64,000 bases of DNA from Gammaproteobacteria bacterium (GTDB taxonomy: Bacteria > Pseudomonadota > Gammaproteobacteria > JAJDOJ01), in contig JALSSO010000068.1 of assembly GCA_026984215.1 (NCBI GenBank), forward strand, positions 1 through 64,000, written 5' to 3'. The position numbers and the translations under genes were made by a program. Positions 44,501-57,893 of the stretch are shown here, piece by piece; position 1 is the stretch's first letter; each line of letters begins with the position of its first letter. The notes under the pieces are model-generated. The model was not told the origin of the DNA. It worked only from the letters and a program-made list of their open reading frames with translations, and did not search any database.

Positions 44501-45547
44501 ATGCGCCGCCACCCGGAAAACCCCATCATCTGCCCCACGGACGTGCCGCCCTCGGCCCCCGGTCTGCGCGTGCGCGGGGCCTTCAATCCCGGCGCGGTGC
44601 GCGTGGGTGAGGAGGTGATCCTGCTTCTGCGCGTCGCCGAGGACTGCGCACCCGAGCAGGGCCTGGCGCGCCTGCCCGTGGTGCGCACCGACGAGGAGGC
44701 GCCGCGCGTGGAGATCCTCGAGATCCCGCTCGACGACCCGGAGGTGCGTCGCAAGGATACCCGCGGTATCGTCTGGCGAGGTCGGGACTACCTCTCCACC
44801 CTCAGCCACCTGCGCCTGGCCCGCTCCAGCGACGGCGTCCACTTCGAGATCGACACACGGCCCTTCCTGCTGCCCGCCGACGACAGCGAGCGCTTCGGCG
44901 TGGAGGACGCCCGCATCGTGGCCCTGGAGGGCCGCTACTGGATCAACTACACCGCGGTCTCCCCCGACGGCTGGGCCACCGCCCTGGCCTCCACCACCGA
45001 CTTCCAGCGGGTGGAACGCCACGGGCTCATCTTCACGGTGCAGAACAAGGACGTGGCCATCTTTCCGCGACGCATCGACGGGCGCTTCCACGCCCTGCAC
45101 CGGCCCGATAACCAGGGCTTTGGGCGGCCGTCGATCTGGTATGCCGACTCCCCTGACCTGTTGCACTGGGGCAATCACCGCTGCATCCTGCGTCCGCGCG
45201 ACACCCGCTGGGAGGCCGCCAAGATCGGTGGTGGCGCCCCGTGCATCGAGACCCCGGCCGGCTGGCTGCAGATCTATCACGGCAAGGGCGAAGGCCAGCG
45301 CTACAGCTTGTGGACGGCCCTACTGGACCGCGACGAACCCTGGCGCGTCCTCAAGCGCGCCCGGCGCCCCTTCCTGGAGCCCGAGGCACCCTATGAGACC
45401 GAAGGATTCTTCGGGGGCGTGGTGTTCACCAACGGCGTGGTGACCTGGGACGACGGACGGGTGTTCGTCTACTACGGGGCGGCCGACCAGTGCGTGGGGC
45501 TGCTGGAGACCAGCGTGGACGAGCTGCTCGCATCGCTCGAGGCCTGA
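44501..45547 (+). CDS. GH130-family glycoside phosphorylase/hydrolase-like protein
   Basis: 348-residue predicted five-bladed beta-propeller of the GH130 type (beta-1,4-mannooligosaccharide phosphorylase relatives). Marks: AFNPGAVRVGEEVILLLRVAED, FGVEDARIVALEGRYWINYTAVS (catalytic-site region), NKDVAIFPRRIDGRFHALHRP, WEAAKIGGGAPCIETPAGWLQIYHG, and ETEGFFGGVVFTNGVV..VYYGAAD. The start at MRRHPENPI follows AAGGCAGGA. No signal peptide, so cytoplasmic. The real substrate cannot be told from sequence; the nearby genes give no sugar pathway. Confidence 0.87.
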   Translation: MRRHPENPIICPTDVPPSAPGLRVRGAFNPGAVRVGEEVILLLRVAEDCAPEQGLARLPVVRTDEEAPRVEILEIPLDDPEVRRKDTRGIVWRGRDYLSTLSHLRLARSSDGVHFEIDTRPFLLPADDSERFGVEDARIVALEGRYWINYTAVSPDGWATALASTTDFQRVERHGLIFTVQNKDVAIFPRRIDGRFHALHRPDNQGFGRPSIWYADSPDLLHWGNHRCILRPRDTRWEAAKIGGGAPCIETPAGWLQIYHGKGEGQRYSLWTALLDRDEPWRVLKRARRPFLEPEAPYETEGFFGGVVFTNGVVTWDDGRVFVYYGAADQCVGLLETSVDELLASLEA

Positions 45548-45560
45548 TCCCGCCCGCCCA

Positions 45561-48489
<2,929 letters not shown>

Positions 48490-48514
48490 CGCAACCTCCC
48501 AGCGGTCGTGTTCG

Positions 48515-51500
48515 TCATGCGTTGGCCATCCGGGCCGCCTCCTCCACGTCCACCGCCACCAGCCGGGAGACCCCGGGCTCGTGCATGGTGACACCGAGCA
48601 GGTGATCCGCAAATTCCATGGTCGTCTTGTTGTGCGTGATGAAAATGAACTGCACGCGCTCGGACATCTCGCGGACCAGCTCGCAGAACCGCCCCACGTT
48701 GGCCTCGTCCAGCGGCGCGTCCACCTCGTCCAGCATACAGAAAGGCGCCGGATTGAGCTCGAAGAAGGCGAAGACCAACGCCACGGCGGTGAGCGCCTTC
48801 TCTCCGCCCGACATGAGATGGATGGTGGACAGCCGCTTGCCGGGCGGACGCGCCAGGATCGCCACCCCAGTATCCAGCAGGTCGTCGCCGGTCATCTGCA
48901 GATGGGCATGGCCACCGCCGAACAGCCTGGGAAAGGTCTGCTGCAAGCGCTCGTTGACCTTATCGAAAGTCTCGCGGAAGCGCTGGCGGGTCTCGCGGTC
49001 GATCTTCTGGATCGCCCGTTCCAGGGTGGTGAGCGCCTCGGTGAGATCGGCGTGCTGCGCATCCAGGTATCGGCTACGCTCGTTCTGTTCCTCGAACTCG
49101 TCGATGGCGGCCAGGTTGATGGGCCCCAGCCGCCGGATCTTCTCGGCCACGGCGCCGACCCGTCGCGCCCAGGCGTCCGCATCCGCCTCCTGCGGCAGAG
49201 ACTCCAGCACCTCGGCCACCCGGGCACCCGCCTGCTCGAGCTGCTCGCGCACGGTGCGCGCCTGCACCTCCTGCTCCTGCCAGGCCACGTGCCCGGCCTC
49301 TCGGCGCTCGCGGGCCTGCTCCAGCGCCTGCTCGGCCGCCATGCGCCCCAGCTCGCGCTCGCGCAGCGCCGCCTCCACGGCCCGCGCCCGCTCCCGTGCG
49401 GCGCGCAACGCCGCCTCGGCCGTGGCACGCTGGGCGCGCGCCTGCTCGAGGTCCGCCTCCAGCCTGGAGAGGGGCTCGTCGCTGTGCCTGGCGGTCTCCT
49501 CCAGCCGCGCGAGGTGTTCCCGCCCCTCCTGCAGCCGCTGCGTCATTCGCTCCAGCGCCTCACGGGCCGAGTCGCGTGTCGCGCGCAGCCCCTCCAGCCG
49601 CAGCGCCAGTTCGTGCGCGGCCGTGCGCGCCGACTCCAGGGCCTCTCGGGCACCGGCCAGCTCCAATCGGGCGCGGTCCCGCGCCTCGTTGAGGGCCGCA
49701 CGCTCGGTCTGCAGGGCTGCGAGCCGTTCTTCCAACGCCTCCAGCGCCTGCTCGGTCCGCGCGATGGCCTCGCGTTCCTGCGTCCGAAGTCCATCGAGTT
49801 CGTGCAGTTCGGCCTCGAGCTGGCCGCGACGCTTGCGTTCGGCCTCCAGGCGGGCCCGGACCCGTTCCAGCCGCGCCTCCTGGCGGGCCTGTTCGCGCCG
49901 CGCCCGTTCCCAGGCCGACTGCTGCCCGCGCAGCGACGCCTCCAACGCCCGCAGGCGGGAGCGCCCCGCTTCCAAGGCCTCGCGTTCCCCGGCGAGTCGT
50001 TCCTGCAGGGTGGCGATCCGGGCCTGCAGGGCGCGGATCTCCCGCGCCCGAGCGAGCACCCCGGCATGCTCGTCCACGCCCCGGTTGACCCGGATCCAGT
50101 CCGGCCCCATCCAGACCCCCGAACGGGTGATGAGGGATTCTCCCGGGCGCAGGGCCCCGCGCCGGTCCAGGGCCTGCGGCACGTCTTCGGCGACGATGAC
50201 CGAATGCAGGCCCGACACGCGCGGCCCCGAACGGACCCGCGCCCCCAGCGATTCGTCCGGCGGATCGTCCCACGCCTCCGCGGCCGCCGTCAGCACCAGC
50301 TCGTCCGCGTCCAAGGACTCCAGGGCCTGCGCCCAGTCCTCGGGGGACTCCACCACGACGGCCTCCAGAGCGGCCCCGAGCACGGTCTCCACGGCCTGTT
50401 CCCAGCCGGACTCCACCTCGAGCAGTTGGGCGAGCCGGGCAGCGCCGGCCAATCCCCGGGCCTCGAGCCAGCGAGCGGCGGCCTGACGGCGCTTGCCCAG
50501 GGCGGCTTCTTGCAGCGCCTCCAGCGACGCGAGCCGACCACGCGCCTCGCGCAGCTCGTCCTCCAGCGCGGATACCGCACGCGCCTGCTCGCGGTTCGCC
50601 CGCCTGCGGGCGTCGATCTCCTCGGACAGGGCGTCCATGGCCTGGCGGGCCTGCGCCGCCTCCCGGCGCAGGACGTCCACGTCCGCGGCAAGGGCCTCCC
50701 CCTCCCCGGAGCCGTCTCGCCGAAGCGTTTCGAGGTCCCGGATGAGGCGCCCGCGACGTTCCTCCATGCGGGCGAGCTGCCGGCGCAGCTGCTCGAGCCG
50801 GGCACGCTCGGCGCGAGCGGCCTCCCGGGGTTCGAGCCCCCGCGCATTGAATGCCTCCCAGTCGGACTCCAGGGCGGCGAGCCGCCGCTCGGCCTCCTCG
50901 AGCGCCTCGCGCGCCGAGGACGCCGCCGAGGACGCCGCCGCCGCCCGGGGCTCCAGCTCTTCGATCTCGGCCACCGCCCCGGCCAGGCGTCGTTCGTCGG
51001 CCTGGTGGGCGGCCTCCAGCCGCGCCAGCGCACGCCGGGCCTGCTCCAGCTCCGCCGCATGGCGGGCCTGTGCCTGGCGGGTGTGCTGGATCGCCTGCTC
51101 GATCCGCGAGACCTCACCGCTGGCGGCATAGAAAGCCGCCTGGCGCTCATTGAGCGCCCCCTGGGTCTCCTGCTGCCGCGCCCGCAAATCTTCGATCTCC
51201 GCTTCCAGTGAGCGCAGGGCCTCCAGGCACCGCTTCACCTCGGCCTCCGCGGCCCGCCAGGCCGCTTCGCGTCCAGCCGCCTCGGCCTGCAGCGCCCGCA
51301 ATTTCAAGGCCAGCAGCTCCACCTGGAGCCGCCGTTCCTCCTCGCGCAGGGCCTTGTAGCGTTCGGCGGTGCGGGCCTGGCGCTTGAGCCGGGCGAGCTG
51401 TTTGTCCAGCTCCTGCCGGAGATCCTCCAAGCGCTCCAGATTCTCGCGCGTGTGGCGGATCCGGTTCTCCGTCTCGCGGCGTCGCTCCTTGTATTTGGAG

Positions 51501-52006
51501 ATGCCGGCCGCCTCTTCCAGATATACGCGCAGCTCCTCCGGGCGGGCCTCCACCAGCCGCGAGATCATGCCCTGCTCGATAATGGCATAGCTACGCGGCC
51601 CAAGCCCCGTGCCCAGAAACAGATCCACCACGTCCCGCCGGCGGCAACGCGAGCCATTGAGGTAGTACTTGGACTGGCCGTCGCGGGCCACCACGCGCCG
51701 GACGGCGATCTCGTTGAAGCGGGCGAACTGGCCGCCGGCGCGCCCGTCGCTATTGTCGAAGACGAGCTCGATGCTGGCCTGGCCCACCGGCTTGCGGCCG
51801 GCCGAGCCGTTGAAGATCACGTCCTCCATGGAGTCGCCGCGCAGGTGGCGCGAGTTTTCCCCCATCACCCAGCGCACGGCGTCGATGATGTTGGACTTGC
51901 CGCAGCCATTGGGCCCCACGATGCCCACCATCGCGCTGGGCAAGTGCAAGGTCGTGGGATCGACGAACGATTTGAACCCGGCCAGCTTGATACGGCGCAG
52001 ACGCAT
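48515..52006 (-). CDS. smc: Chromosome segregation protein SMC
   Basis: 1163-residue SMC ATPase. The N-terminal Walker A is GIVGPNGCGKSNIIDAVRWVMGE; about 350-residue coiled coils flank a hinge region (about 500-650); the C-terminal ABC signature LMSGGEKALTAVALVFA is followed by Walker B (FCMLDEVDAPLDEANV). It organises and separates sister chromosomes together with ScpAB (not encoded here). Presence of SMC rather than MukBEF marks a deep-branching gammaproteobacterium. Very high Ala/Arg/Glu content produces long open frames on the other strand. Confidence 0.96.
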   Translation of the reverse strand: MRLRRIKLAGFKSFVDPTTLHLPSAMVGIVGPNGCGKSNIIDAVRWVMGENSRHLRGDSMEDVIFNGSAGRKPVGQASIELVFDNSDGRAGGQFARFNEIAVRRVVARDGQSKYYLNGSRCRRRDVVDLFLGTGLGPRSYAIIEQGMISRLVEARPEELRVYLEEAAGISKYKERRRETENRIRHTRENLERLEDLRQELDKQLARLKRQARTAERYKALREEERRLQVELLALKLRALQAEAAGREAAWRAAEAEVKRCLEALRSLEAEIEDLRARQQETQGALNERQAAFYAASGEVSRIEQAIQHTRQAQARHAAELEQARRALARLEAAHQADERRLAGAVAEIEELEPRAAAASSAASSAREALEEAERRLAALESDWEAFNARGLEPREAARAERARLEQLRRQLARMEERRGRLIRDLETLRRDGSGEGEALAADVDVLRREAAQARQAMDALSEEIDARRRANREQARAVSALEDELREARGRLASLEALQEAALGKRRQAAARWLEARGLAGAARLAQLLEVESGWEQAVETVLGAALEAVVVESPEDWAQALESLDADELVLTAAAEAWDDPPDESLGARVRSGPRVSGLHSVIVAEDVPQALDRRGALRPGESLITRSGVWMGPDWIRVNRGVDEHAGVLARAREIRALQARIATLQERLAGEREALEAGRSRLRALEASLRGQQSAWERARREQARQEARLERVRARLEAERKRRGQLEAELHELDGLRTQEREAIARTEQALEALEERLAALQTERAALNEARDRARLELAGAREALESARTAAHELALRLEGLRATRDSAREALERMTQRLQEGREHLARLEETARHSDEPLSRLEADLEQARAQRATAEAALRAARERARAVEAALRERELGRMAAEQALEQARERREAGHVAWQEQEVQARTVREQLEQAGARVAEVLESLPQEADADAWARRVGAVAEKIRRLGPINLAAIDEFEEQNERSRYLDAQHADLTEALTTLERAIQKIDRETRQRFRETFDKVNERLQQTFPRLFGGGHAHLQMTGDDLLDTGVAILARPPGKRLSTIHLMSGGEKALTAVALVFAFFELNPAPFCMLDEVDAPLDEANVGRFCELVREMSERVQFIFITHNKTTMEFADHLLGVTMHEPGVSRLVAVDVEEAARMANA

Positions 52007-52139
52007 GGATGTGGAGCTGTTGCGAAATCCGTCTGTGGGAAGCGGTGGATGCCGGAACCCGCCCCGAAGCGGGGGGACTCACGGCAGCCGGTGGTAGAAT
52101 GTTCTTTCTCTTTCGCCGTTGCCGACCGATCGCTCACCG

Positions 52140-52529
52140 ATGCCGTCGCAGCCGAGCAAGACACTGGAGACCTTCGACAACCCGAGGCCGGGGCGGGATT
52201 ATATCATCCGCATCCGCATTCCCGAGTTCACCTGCCTGTGCCCCAAGACCGGCCAGCCGGACTTCGCCGAGCTGCTGCTCGAATACGTGCCGCAGGCCCG
52301 TTGCGTCGAGCTCAAGTCGCTGAAGCTCTACATCTGGTCCTTCCGCGATGAGGGCCATTTCCACGAGGACGTGACCAACCGCATCCTGGACGACCTGGTG
52401 CGGGCGCTGGAGCCCCGTTTCATGCGGCTGACGGCCGAATTCAACGTACGCGGCGGCATCTACACCACGGTGGTGGCCGAACACCGCGCCGAGGGCTGGA
52501 CGGCGCCAGAGCCGGTGCGGCTCCCCTGA
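52140..52529 (+). CDS. queF: NADPH-dependent 7-cyano-7-deazaguanine reductase
   Basis: 129-residue unimodular (type I) QueF that makes preQ1 for queuosine tRNA modification. The catalytic Cys lies in [23 protein letters not shown], and the QueF motif [30 protein letters not shown] is complete. The start at [12 protein letters not shown] is preferred over an ATG 7 codons earlier. Divergent from smc with 133 bp between starts; I saw no preQ1 riboswitch there. Confidence 0.94.
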   Translation: MPSQPSKTLETFDNPRPGRDYIIRIRIPEFTCLCPKTGQPDFAELLLEYVPQARCVELKSLKLYIWSFRDEGHFHEDVTNRILDDLVRALEPRFMRLTAEFNVRGGIYTTVVAEHRAEGWTAPEPVRLP

Positions 52530-52542
52530 GCCCCTCCAAACC

Positions 52543-53811
52543 TTGCCACCCACCGGCTGGCGCATCGGCATCGATCTCGGCACCGGCGGATGCCGGGCCT
52601 GCGCGCTGGATCCGGCCGGGCAACGGCGCGCCTTCGCCAGCGCGCCGTGGACCGGCCCCTTCTCACGGCCCGAGACCTGGTGGCATGGCCTTCGGCAGGT
52701 GCTCGGGCGGCTCGTGGCGCAGATCGACCCCGCCGCGGTGACCGCCATCGCGGTGGACGGCACCTCGGCCACGTTGCTGGTCACCGACGCGGTGGGCCGG
52801 CCGCTGGCGCCCGCGCTGACCTACGACGATGCCCGCGCCACGCGCGAGGCGCAACTCATCGCCCGGGCCGCACCCGCCACATGCGCCGCTCACGGGGCCA
52901 CCAGCGCTCTGGCCAAGCTGCTCTGGTTCGCCGCTCACGGCGATCGGTCGCGGATCGCACACGCCCTGTCCCAGGCCGACTGGATCGCCTTTCGGCTGGG
53001 CGCGCCGCTGGGCGCAAGCGACGAGAACAACGTCTTGAAGCTGGGCTGGGACCCCATCTCCCGGCGCTGGCCGGCCTGGCTCCAGGCGCTCGGCGTCCCT
53101 TCGGCCTGGCTGCCGGTGGTCCATCCGCCGGGCACGCCGCTCGGGACGGTGGACCGGGACGTGGCCAAGCGCTTCGGGCTGTCGCCCGCGGCGCGCATCG
53201 CCGCCGGCACCACCGACAGCGTGGCCGCCACGCTGGCCACCGGGGCCGGACACCCGGGTGAGGCGGTCACCTCGCTGGGCAGCACGCTCGTGCTCAAGGT
53301 GTTCTCCGCGCGCCCCGTATTCGATCCGACCCACGGCGTGTACAGCCACCGCCTCGGAGACGACTGGCTGAGCGGCGGGGCCTCCAACACGGGCGGGGCC
53401 GTGCTGTGCCGTTTCTTCGATGAACGCGAACTGGACCGGCTCTCGCGGCGGATCGAACCGCAACGTCCCACCGGGCTGGACTACTATCCCCTCCTACGTC
53501 CCGGCGAGCGGTTTCCCGTGGCCGACCCGCGCCTGTCACCCCGCCTGACCCCCCGACCCGCCGACCCGGCGCGTTTCCTGCAAGGTCTGCTGGAATCCAT
53601 GGCGCGCATCGAGGCCGAGGGCTACCGGTTGCTCGCCGCCCTCGGCGCCCCTTACCCGCGGCGGGTGTTCACCACTGGCGGCGGTGCGGTGAACCCGGCA
53701 TGGACGCGGATCCGCGAGCGCGCGCTGGGCGTTGCGGTGATCCCCGCCCCGGCGGCCGAAGCCGCCTGCGGGGCCGCACGACTCGCCCGAGAGGCCGCCG
53801 ACGGCACCTGA
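52543..53811 (+). CDS. FGGY-family carbohydrate kinase
   Basis: 422-residue sugar kinase with a TTG start 13 bp after queF. Marks: N-terminal phosphate-1 loop GWRIGIDLGTGGCRACALD, the AVDGTSATLLVTD segment, the substrate-contact region LTYDDARATREA, the catalytic Asp region AGTTDSVAATLATGAGHPGEAVTSLGSTLVLK, and the adenosine loop FTTGGGAVNPAWTRIRE. It is shorter than xylulokinase (about 480-500) and resembles the compact D-ribulose-kinase-like group. Substrate not certain. It may be co-transcribed with queF. Confidence 0.85.
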   Translation: MPPTGWRIGIDLGTGGCRACALDPAGQRRAFASAPWTGPFSRPETWWHGLRQVLGRLVAQIDPAAVTAIAVDGTSATLLVTDAVGRPLAPALTYDDARATREAQLIARAAPATCAAHGATSALAKLLWFAAHGDRSRIAHALSQADWIAFRLGAPLGASDENNVLKLGWDPISRRWPAWLQALGVPSAWLPVVHPPGTPLGTVDRDVAKRFGLSPAARIAAGTTDSVAATLATGAGHPGEAVTSLGSTLVLKVFSARPVFDPTHGVYSHRLGDDWLSGGASNTGGAVLCRFFDERELDRLSRRIEPQRPTGLDYYPLLRPGERFPVADPRLSPRLTPRPADPARFLQGLLESMARIEAEGYRLLAALGAPYPRRVFTTGGGAVNPAWTRIRERALGVAVIPAPAAEAACGAARLAREAADGT

Positions 53812-53970
53812 GCCGCCGTACGTCGGCGGAAGGTGTCCCGAATTGTGTCTGGTTCGGCATATTGTGCCGGCCGTTGCGCCTATCATCGGCGGGGAGCACG
53901 CACACGCCATCGTCGGCGAGACCATGACCCCGAACGCCGTTACAGGCCTGATCAATCACGGTGACGACCC

Positions 53971-56900
53971 ATGAAACCGCTTCAGACCAGTCCGGCAGAA
54001 CGCCGCGCCCTCGCCCGCATTCCCAGTAGCATTCCCGCCGTGGTGCATACCTCGACCGGCGCCTCGTACGGGGCCCGGATCGCCAATTTCTGCCTCAACG
54101 GCATGCTGCTGCGGTTCGAACAGCCGATGGCGGCCCCGCTGCGCCCCGGGTCCACACTGTCCGTGGACTTCGATCCCAGACTCGACGACGCCCCGGCCAC
54201 CGTGTCCATCCCCGCCATGGTCCGCCATGCCCAGCACGACGCCGTCGGGGTGGAATTCACCTCCCTGTCGGCCGAGCACCGGACCCTCCTGCAGGCGCTG
54301 GCGGCGCGCGCCGCGGAAGACCGGACCCTGGGGTGGGGAAGGCGGAACAGGGAGGTCAGCGGATCGCTGCTCGAGCGGATCCATCGGGTGGCCCGTGAGG
54401 TCTGGGAGGACTCCGGCGAGGCGGTCTTGAAGGAAGCGCTCAAAGCCGCGGTGGACGAAAGCTTCCAGCGCGCCGACGCCATGCGCGACGAGCAGGACAA
54501 GGCCCGGTTGTTGAGCGACCTGCATGCACTGGAGATGGTCCGCAACCGCCGCGACCTGCACGACTTGATCGAGCTCGCCGCACTCGCTCACATCGGCCGC
54601 AGCGTCACCGTTACGGCACCAGCCGCCCCCGCGGACAAGCCCGCCGCGCTCAGCCTGGTGGACAAGGAGGAAGTGGAAGACTGGCTGGCGAAGGAGGCGC
54701 TGGCCAACCGGATCCATCAAGAACACGAAGAGATCCTTGGCAGGCTGGAGTCCCGTCTGAAACCCATGCTGCCCGAAGGCGCAGCGATTCCCCTGGGTGC
54801 GGAGTCCCTCGCGGGCATCCTGCACGATCTGCTCACCGAGGCCGGCCTGTCCGACGAGGAGCGCCGCCGTCTGCTCTGGACCTTGGGCCGACCCCTGGCC
54901 CAGCGGGTAGGGCCGCTCTACGAGGCGTTCTTGCAAGCCCTCGATGCCGCGGGCGTCGAACCGCCCGCCAAGGAGCCCGGTCCACTCCCGGAGAAGCCCG
55001 AACCGGGGCGGACGCCCAGCGCGCCGGCCCACCCCGCGACGCATCCCCCCGCTCCGGCTGCAGAGACACCGATGGGCACCGAAGCGGATCCGCCCACAGC
55101 CGGGACAGGCCAGCCCGCCGCCGAACCCTCGCCCATGGCAACGCCGTCCGCCAGCGCGACTTTCACTCCCATCCACGGCGACGCGTCCCATTCGCCCGCG
55201 CCCGTCGCATCACCGCTTCATCGCCACGACGAGCCTCCCCCCAGCGCCCGTTCCGGAGCACCCATAGGCAGGCAGGTACCCGAGCAGGCCGCCGACCGTA
55301 CCGGCGGCAAGACCCGCATCTCCGCCCGAACCGCCCAGGCCACAGACCTGCTCGAACAGATGAAGGGTGGGATGTCCGACGAGCACGTCGTCACCAGCCC
55401 CCGCGCACGCGAGTGGATGAGCCGGCTGATACCCCGACTGGGAGAGGCACTGTTCACAGATCCGGCGTTTCTCTCTTGCACCAGCCACCCGTTGCGCGAG
55501 ATCGTCGATCGCCTGGACCGTCTGGGGACCTGGACCCAGAGCGCCAAGAACCCGGAAGACCGCAACACCGCCCGCCAGGTCGAGAGTCTGATCTCCTCGG
55601 CCCTTGCGCGTCCCATCATGAACCTGGACGACTGGAAACGCCTCTCGCGCACCCTGGCCGACATCGAACGCCGCCAGTTGCGCAAATACGCACCCGATTT
55701 CACCGGCGCGGTGCTGCGCAGCCTCGCGCGCCAGCGGGCCGAGGCGGCCGAGCGCGCAGTGGCCGCGCGCCTGGGGGCGCACTTCGCAGGGCGCCGCGTC
55801 CACCGCCTCGTCGCGAATCTGCTCGACTCCGGCTGGGCGGCACTCCTCGCCACGATCCATCTGGAGGAAGGCCCCGACAGCCCCGCCTGGCTCAACGCGT
55901 GGGAACGGATGGAGACGCTGGAGGGACTCCTCGCCGAGGCTCCGGAAGCCCGTACGCCGATCCGGCCGGAGTCGCGCGACGCGTTGCTCGAGGGACTCTC
56001 GGCGGGGCTGAGCCGAGTGGCGCTCGATCCACAGGCGGCCGCCGAGCTGCTGCGGGCCATCGGCCGGACCCTGGCCTCGGAACACGATCGCACGGCCGTC
56101 CTTCGATCCGACCAGTTCGTCGAGTACACCCCGCCCGCCGCGCCTCCGAAACACCGGGCCGAACCACCGGAGGGTTGGACCACCACCGAGTGGCATCAGC
56201 AGCTCGACCGTTTGCGCGCGCTGGCCCCCGGGACCACGGTGCGCGTGCGCGACCGCAAGGGCAGGACGCACGACCTCCAGGTGGCCTGGGTGGCGCCCGA
56301 GGGCAAACGCTTCGTCTGCCTGGATCACAGCAGCGGGAAGGTGCGCAACCTCACACTCGAGGATCTCGCGCGCATCGCACTGCGGGACTCCGAATTCCAG
56401 GTCACGGCCTTCGACCAGCCGCTCGCCGAGCGGCTCTCGCAGCACATCGCCGAGCGCCTGCAGCGCAGGATTTGTGAGCAGGCTTCCAGGGATCCCCTCA
56501 CCCGACTCCGCAACCGCCGCTACATGATGAAGAAGCTGCGCCGGGTGACCGAGCAGGCGCAACCGGCGGTGTTCTGCCTTCTCGACCTGGACAAGTTCAC
56601 CGTGGTCAACGGTGCCTATGGCTATGAAGCAGGCGACTTGCTCCTGCGCGAGGTCGCTCGCAAGTTGCGGGCCGAGTTCGGGGAACAGGCCACGATCTCG
56701 CGCGTGGGCTCGGACGAATTCGCCCTGCTGTTTGCGGAGCGCGCCGACGAAAAAAGCGCCGAGGCGCTTGGAAACGCCGTGCTCGAGGCGGTCCGGGGGA
56801 TCGACTTCCGCTGGGAAGGCAAACCCATCTCGATCCAGGCCAGTATCGGCGTCGCCCCGGTCACCGATTTCGAACAGATGCCGGATGCGATCTTCAACGC

Positions 56901-57735
56901 CGCCGACTCCGCGCGCCAGGTCGCAAAAAACCTCGGCGGAGGCCGTGTCCGGGTATACCGCGAGGATGACACGCAGATCGCACGGCACCAGCGGGTGTCG
57001 CACTGGATCGTCAGGATTCGGGACATCATCGCACACGACCGGCTGCGCCTGCGCAGGCAGAAAATCCTGCCTTTGCAGGCGGATGGAGACCAGCGGCCAC
57101 GCTACGAGGTCCTGCTCTCGGCCCGCGACGAACACGGGGCCAGGATTCCCGTCTCCGAGTTCGTCTATGCCGCCGAGCGGTGCAACGCGATGCCGGACGT
57201 CGACAGGTGGGTGATCCAGCGGACGTTCGAATGGCTCGCGGCCAATCGACGTGATGACGACGCGGCCTATCACGCCCTGAATCTCTCGGGCCAGTCGCTC
57301 CAGGACCCGAAGCTTGCGGAATTCATCGTCGAACAGTTCGAGAAAACGGGCGCTCCGCCCAACAAAGTGGCCTTCGAGGTGACCGAGACGGCGGCCATGG
57401 AACGGTTGGAAGAGGCGGCCCGCATGATCCAGACGCTGCGGGACTTGGGCTGCTCCGTGGCGCTGGACGACTTCGGGACCGGACTGTCTTCCTACGCCTA
57501 TCTCCATACCCTTCCCGTGGACATGATCAAGATCGACGGTTGGTTCGTCCAACGCATGGGGGAACACGAATCCGACCTGGCGCTGGTCCGTTCCGTGAAC
57601 GAGTTGGCCCACTTCATAGGCAAAGAGACGGTGGCCGAAGGGGTGGAGACCGCCGCGATCCACGCGCAACTGGTGGAGCTCGGGGTGGATTTCGCTCAAG
57701 GGTATTGGATCGAACGGCCCGCCTATTTCGCGTAA
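53971..57735 (+). CDS. Large PilZ-DUF1631-GGDEF-EAL c-di-GMP signalling protein
   Basis: 1254-residue cytoplasmic protein without membrane helices. A PilZ domain (about 10-115; RRALARIPSSIPAVVHTS, then SLSAEHRTLLQAL) leads into a DUF1631-type helical region, a Pro/Ala/Thr-rich linker (about 330-440), a GGDEF domain whose signature is GSDEF (SRVGSDEFALLFAERADEK), and an EAL domain whose signature is EVL (RPRYEVLLSARDEHG). The EAL domain keeps FEVTETAAM, ALDDFGTGLSSYAYLHTLPVDMIKIDG and TVAEGVET. The second-Gly-to-Ser change makes cyclase activity doubtful; EVL variants can still hydrolyse c-di-GMP. Probably a c-di-GMP phosphodiesterase or sensor. No regulator partner is adjacent. Confidence 0.9.
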   Translation: MKPLQTSPAERRALARIPSSIPAVVHTSTGASYGARIANFCLNGMLLRFEQPMAAPLRPGSTLSVDFDPRLDDAPATVSIPAMVRHAQHDAVGVEFTSLSAEHRTLLQALAARAAEDRTLGWGRRNREVSGSLLERIHRVAREVWEDSGEAVLKEALKAAVDESFQRADAMRDEQDKARLLSDLHALEMVRNRRDLHDLIELAALAHIGRSVTVTAPAAPADKPAALSLVDKEEVEDWLAKEALANRIHQEHEEILGRLESRLKPMLPEGAAIPLGAESLAGILHDLLTEAGLSDEERRRLLWTLGRPLAQRVGPLYEAFLQALDAAGVEPPAKEPGPLPEKPEPGRTPSAPAHPATHPPAPAAETPMGTEADPPTAGTGQPAAEPSPMATPSASATFTPIHGDASHSPAPVASPLHRHDEPPPSARSGAPIGRQVPEQAADRTGGKTRISARTAQATDLLEQMKGGMSDEHVVTSPRAREWMSRLIPRLGEALFTDPAFLSCTSHPLREIVDRLDRLGTWTQSAKNPEDRNTARQVESLISSALARPIMNLDDWKRLSRTLADIERRQLRKYAPDFTGAVLRSLARQRAEAAERAVAARLGAHFAGRRVHRLVANLLDSGWAALLATIHLEEGPDSPAWLNAWERMETLEGLLAEAPEARTPIRPESRDALLEGLSAGLSRVALDPQAAAELLRAIGRTLASEHDRTAVLRSDQFVEYTPPAAPPKHRAEPPEGWTTTEWHQQLDRLRALAPGTTVRVRDRKGRTHDLQVAWVAPEGKRFVCLDHSSGKVRNLTLEDLARIALRDSEFQVTAFDQPLAERLSQHIAERLQRRICEQASRDPLTRLRNRRYMMKKLRRVTEQAQPAVFCLLDLDKFTVVNGAYGYEAGDLLLREVARKLRAEFGEQATISRVGSDEFALLFAERADEKSAEALGNAVLEAVRGIDFRWEGKPISIQASIGVAPVTDFEQMPDAIFNAADSARQVAKNLGGGRVRVYREDDTQIARHQRVSHWIVRIRDIIAHDRLRLRRQKILPLQADGDQRPRYEVLLSARDEHGARIPVSEFVYAAERCNAMPDVDRWVIQRTFEWLAANRRDDDAAYHALNLSGQSLQDPKLAEFIVEQFEKTGAPPNKVAFEVTETAAMERLEEAARMIQTLRDLGCSVALDDFGTGLSSYAYLHTLPVDMIKIDGWFVQRMGEHESDLALVRSVNELAHFIGKETVAEGVETAAIHAQLVELGVDFAQGYWIERPAYFA

Positions 57736-57893
57736 CCGCCCCGGGCATACTGCGCAACGCACAGGGCGGACCGAAGCGATCCAGGCCCGACCCACACGCG
57801 CCGGCCGCCACGGTGGAACATGCGGGACGCGGCTTGCGCCGGGACCGCACGCTTCCCTATCATCGCCGGCTCGCTCGAACACAGGAGCCTGCG

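Noticed and set aside
52007-52139. preQ1 riboswitch upstream of queF
   Set aside because: The leader is short and I could not find the conserved preQ1 aptamer elements.
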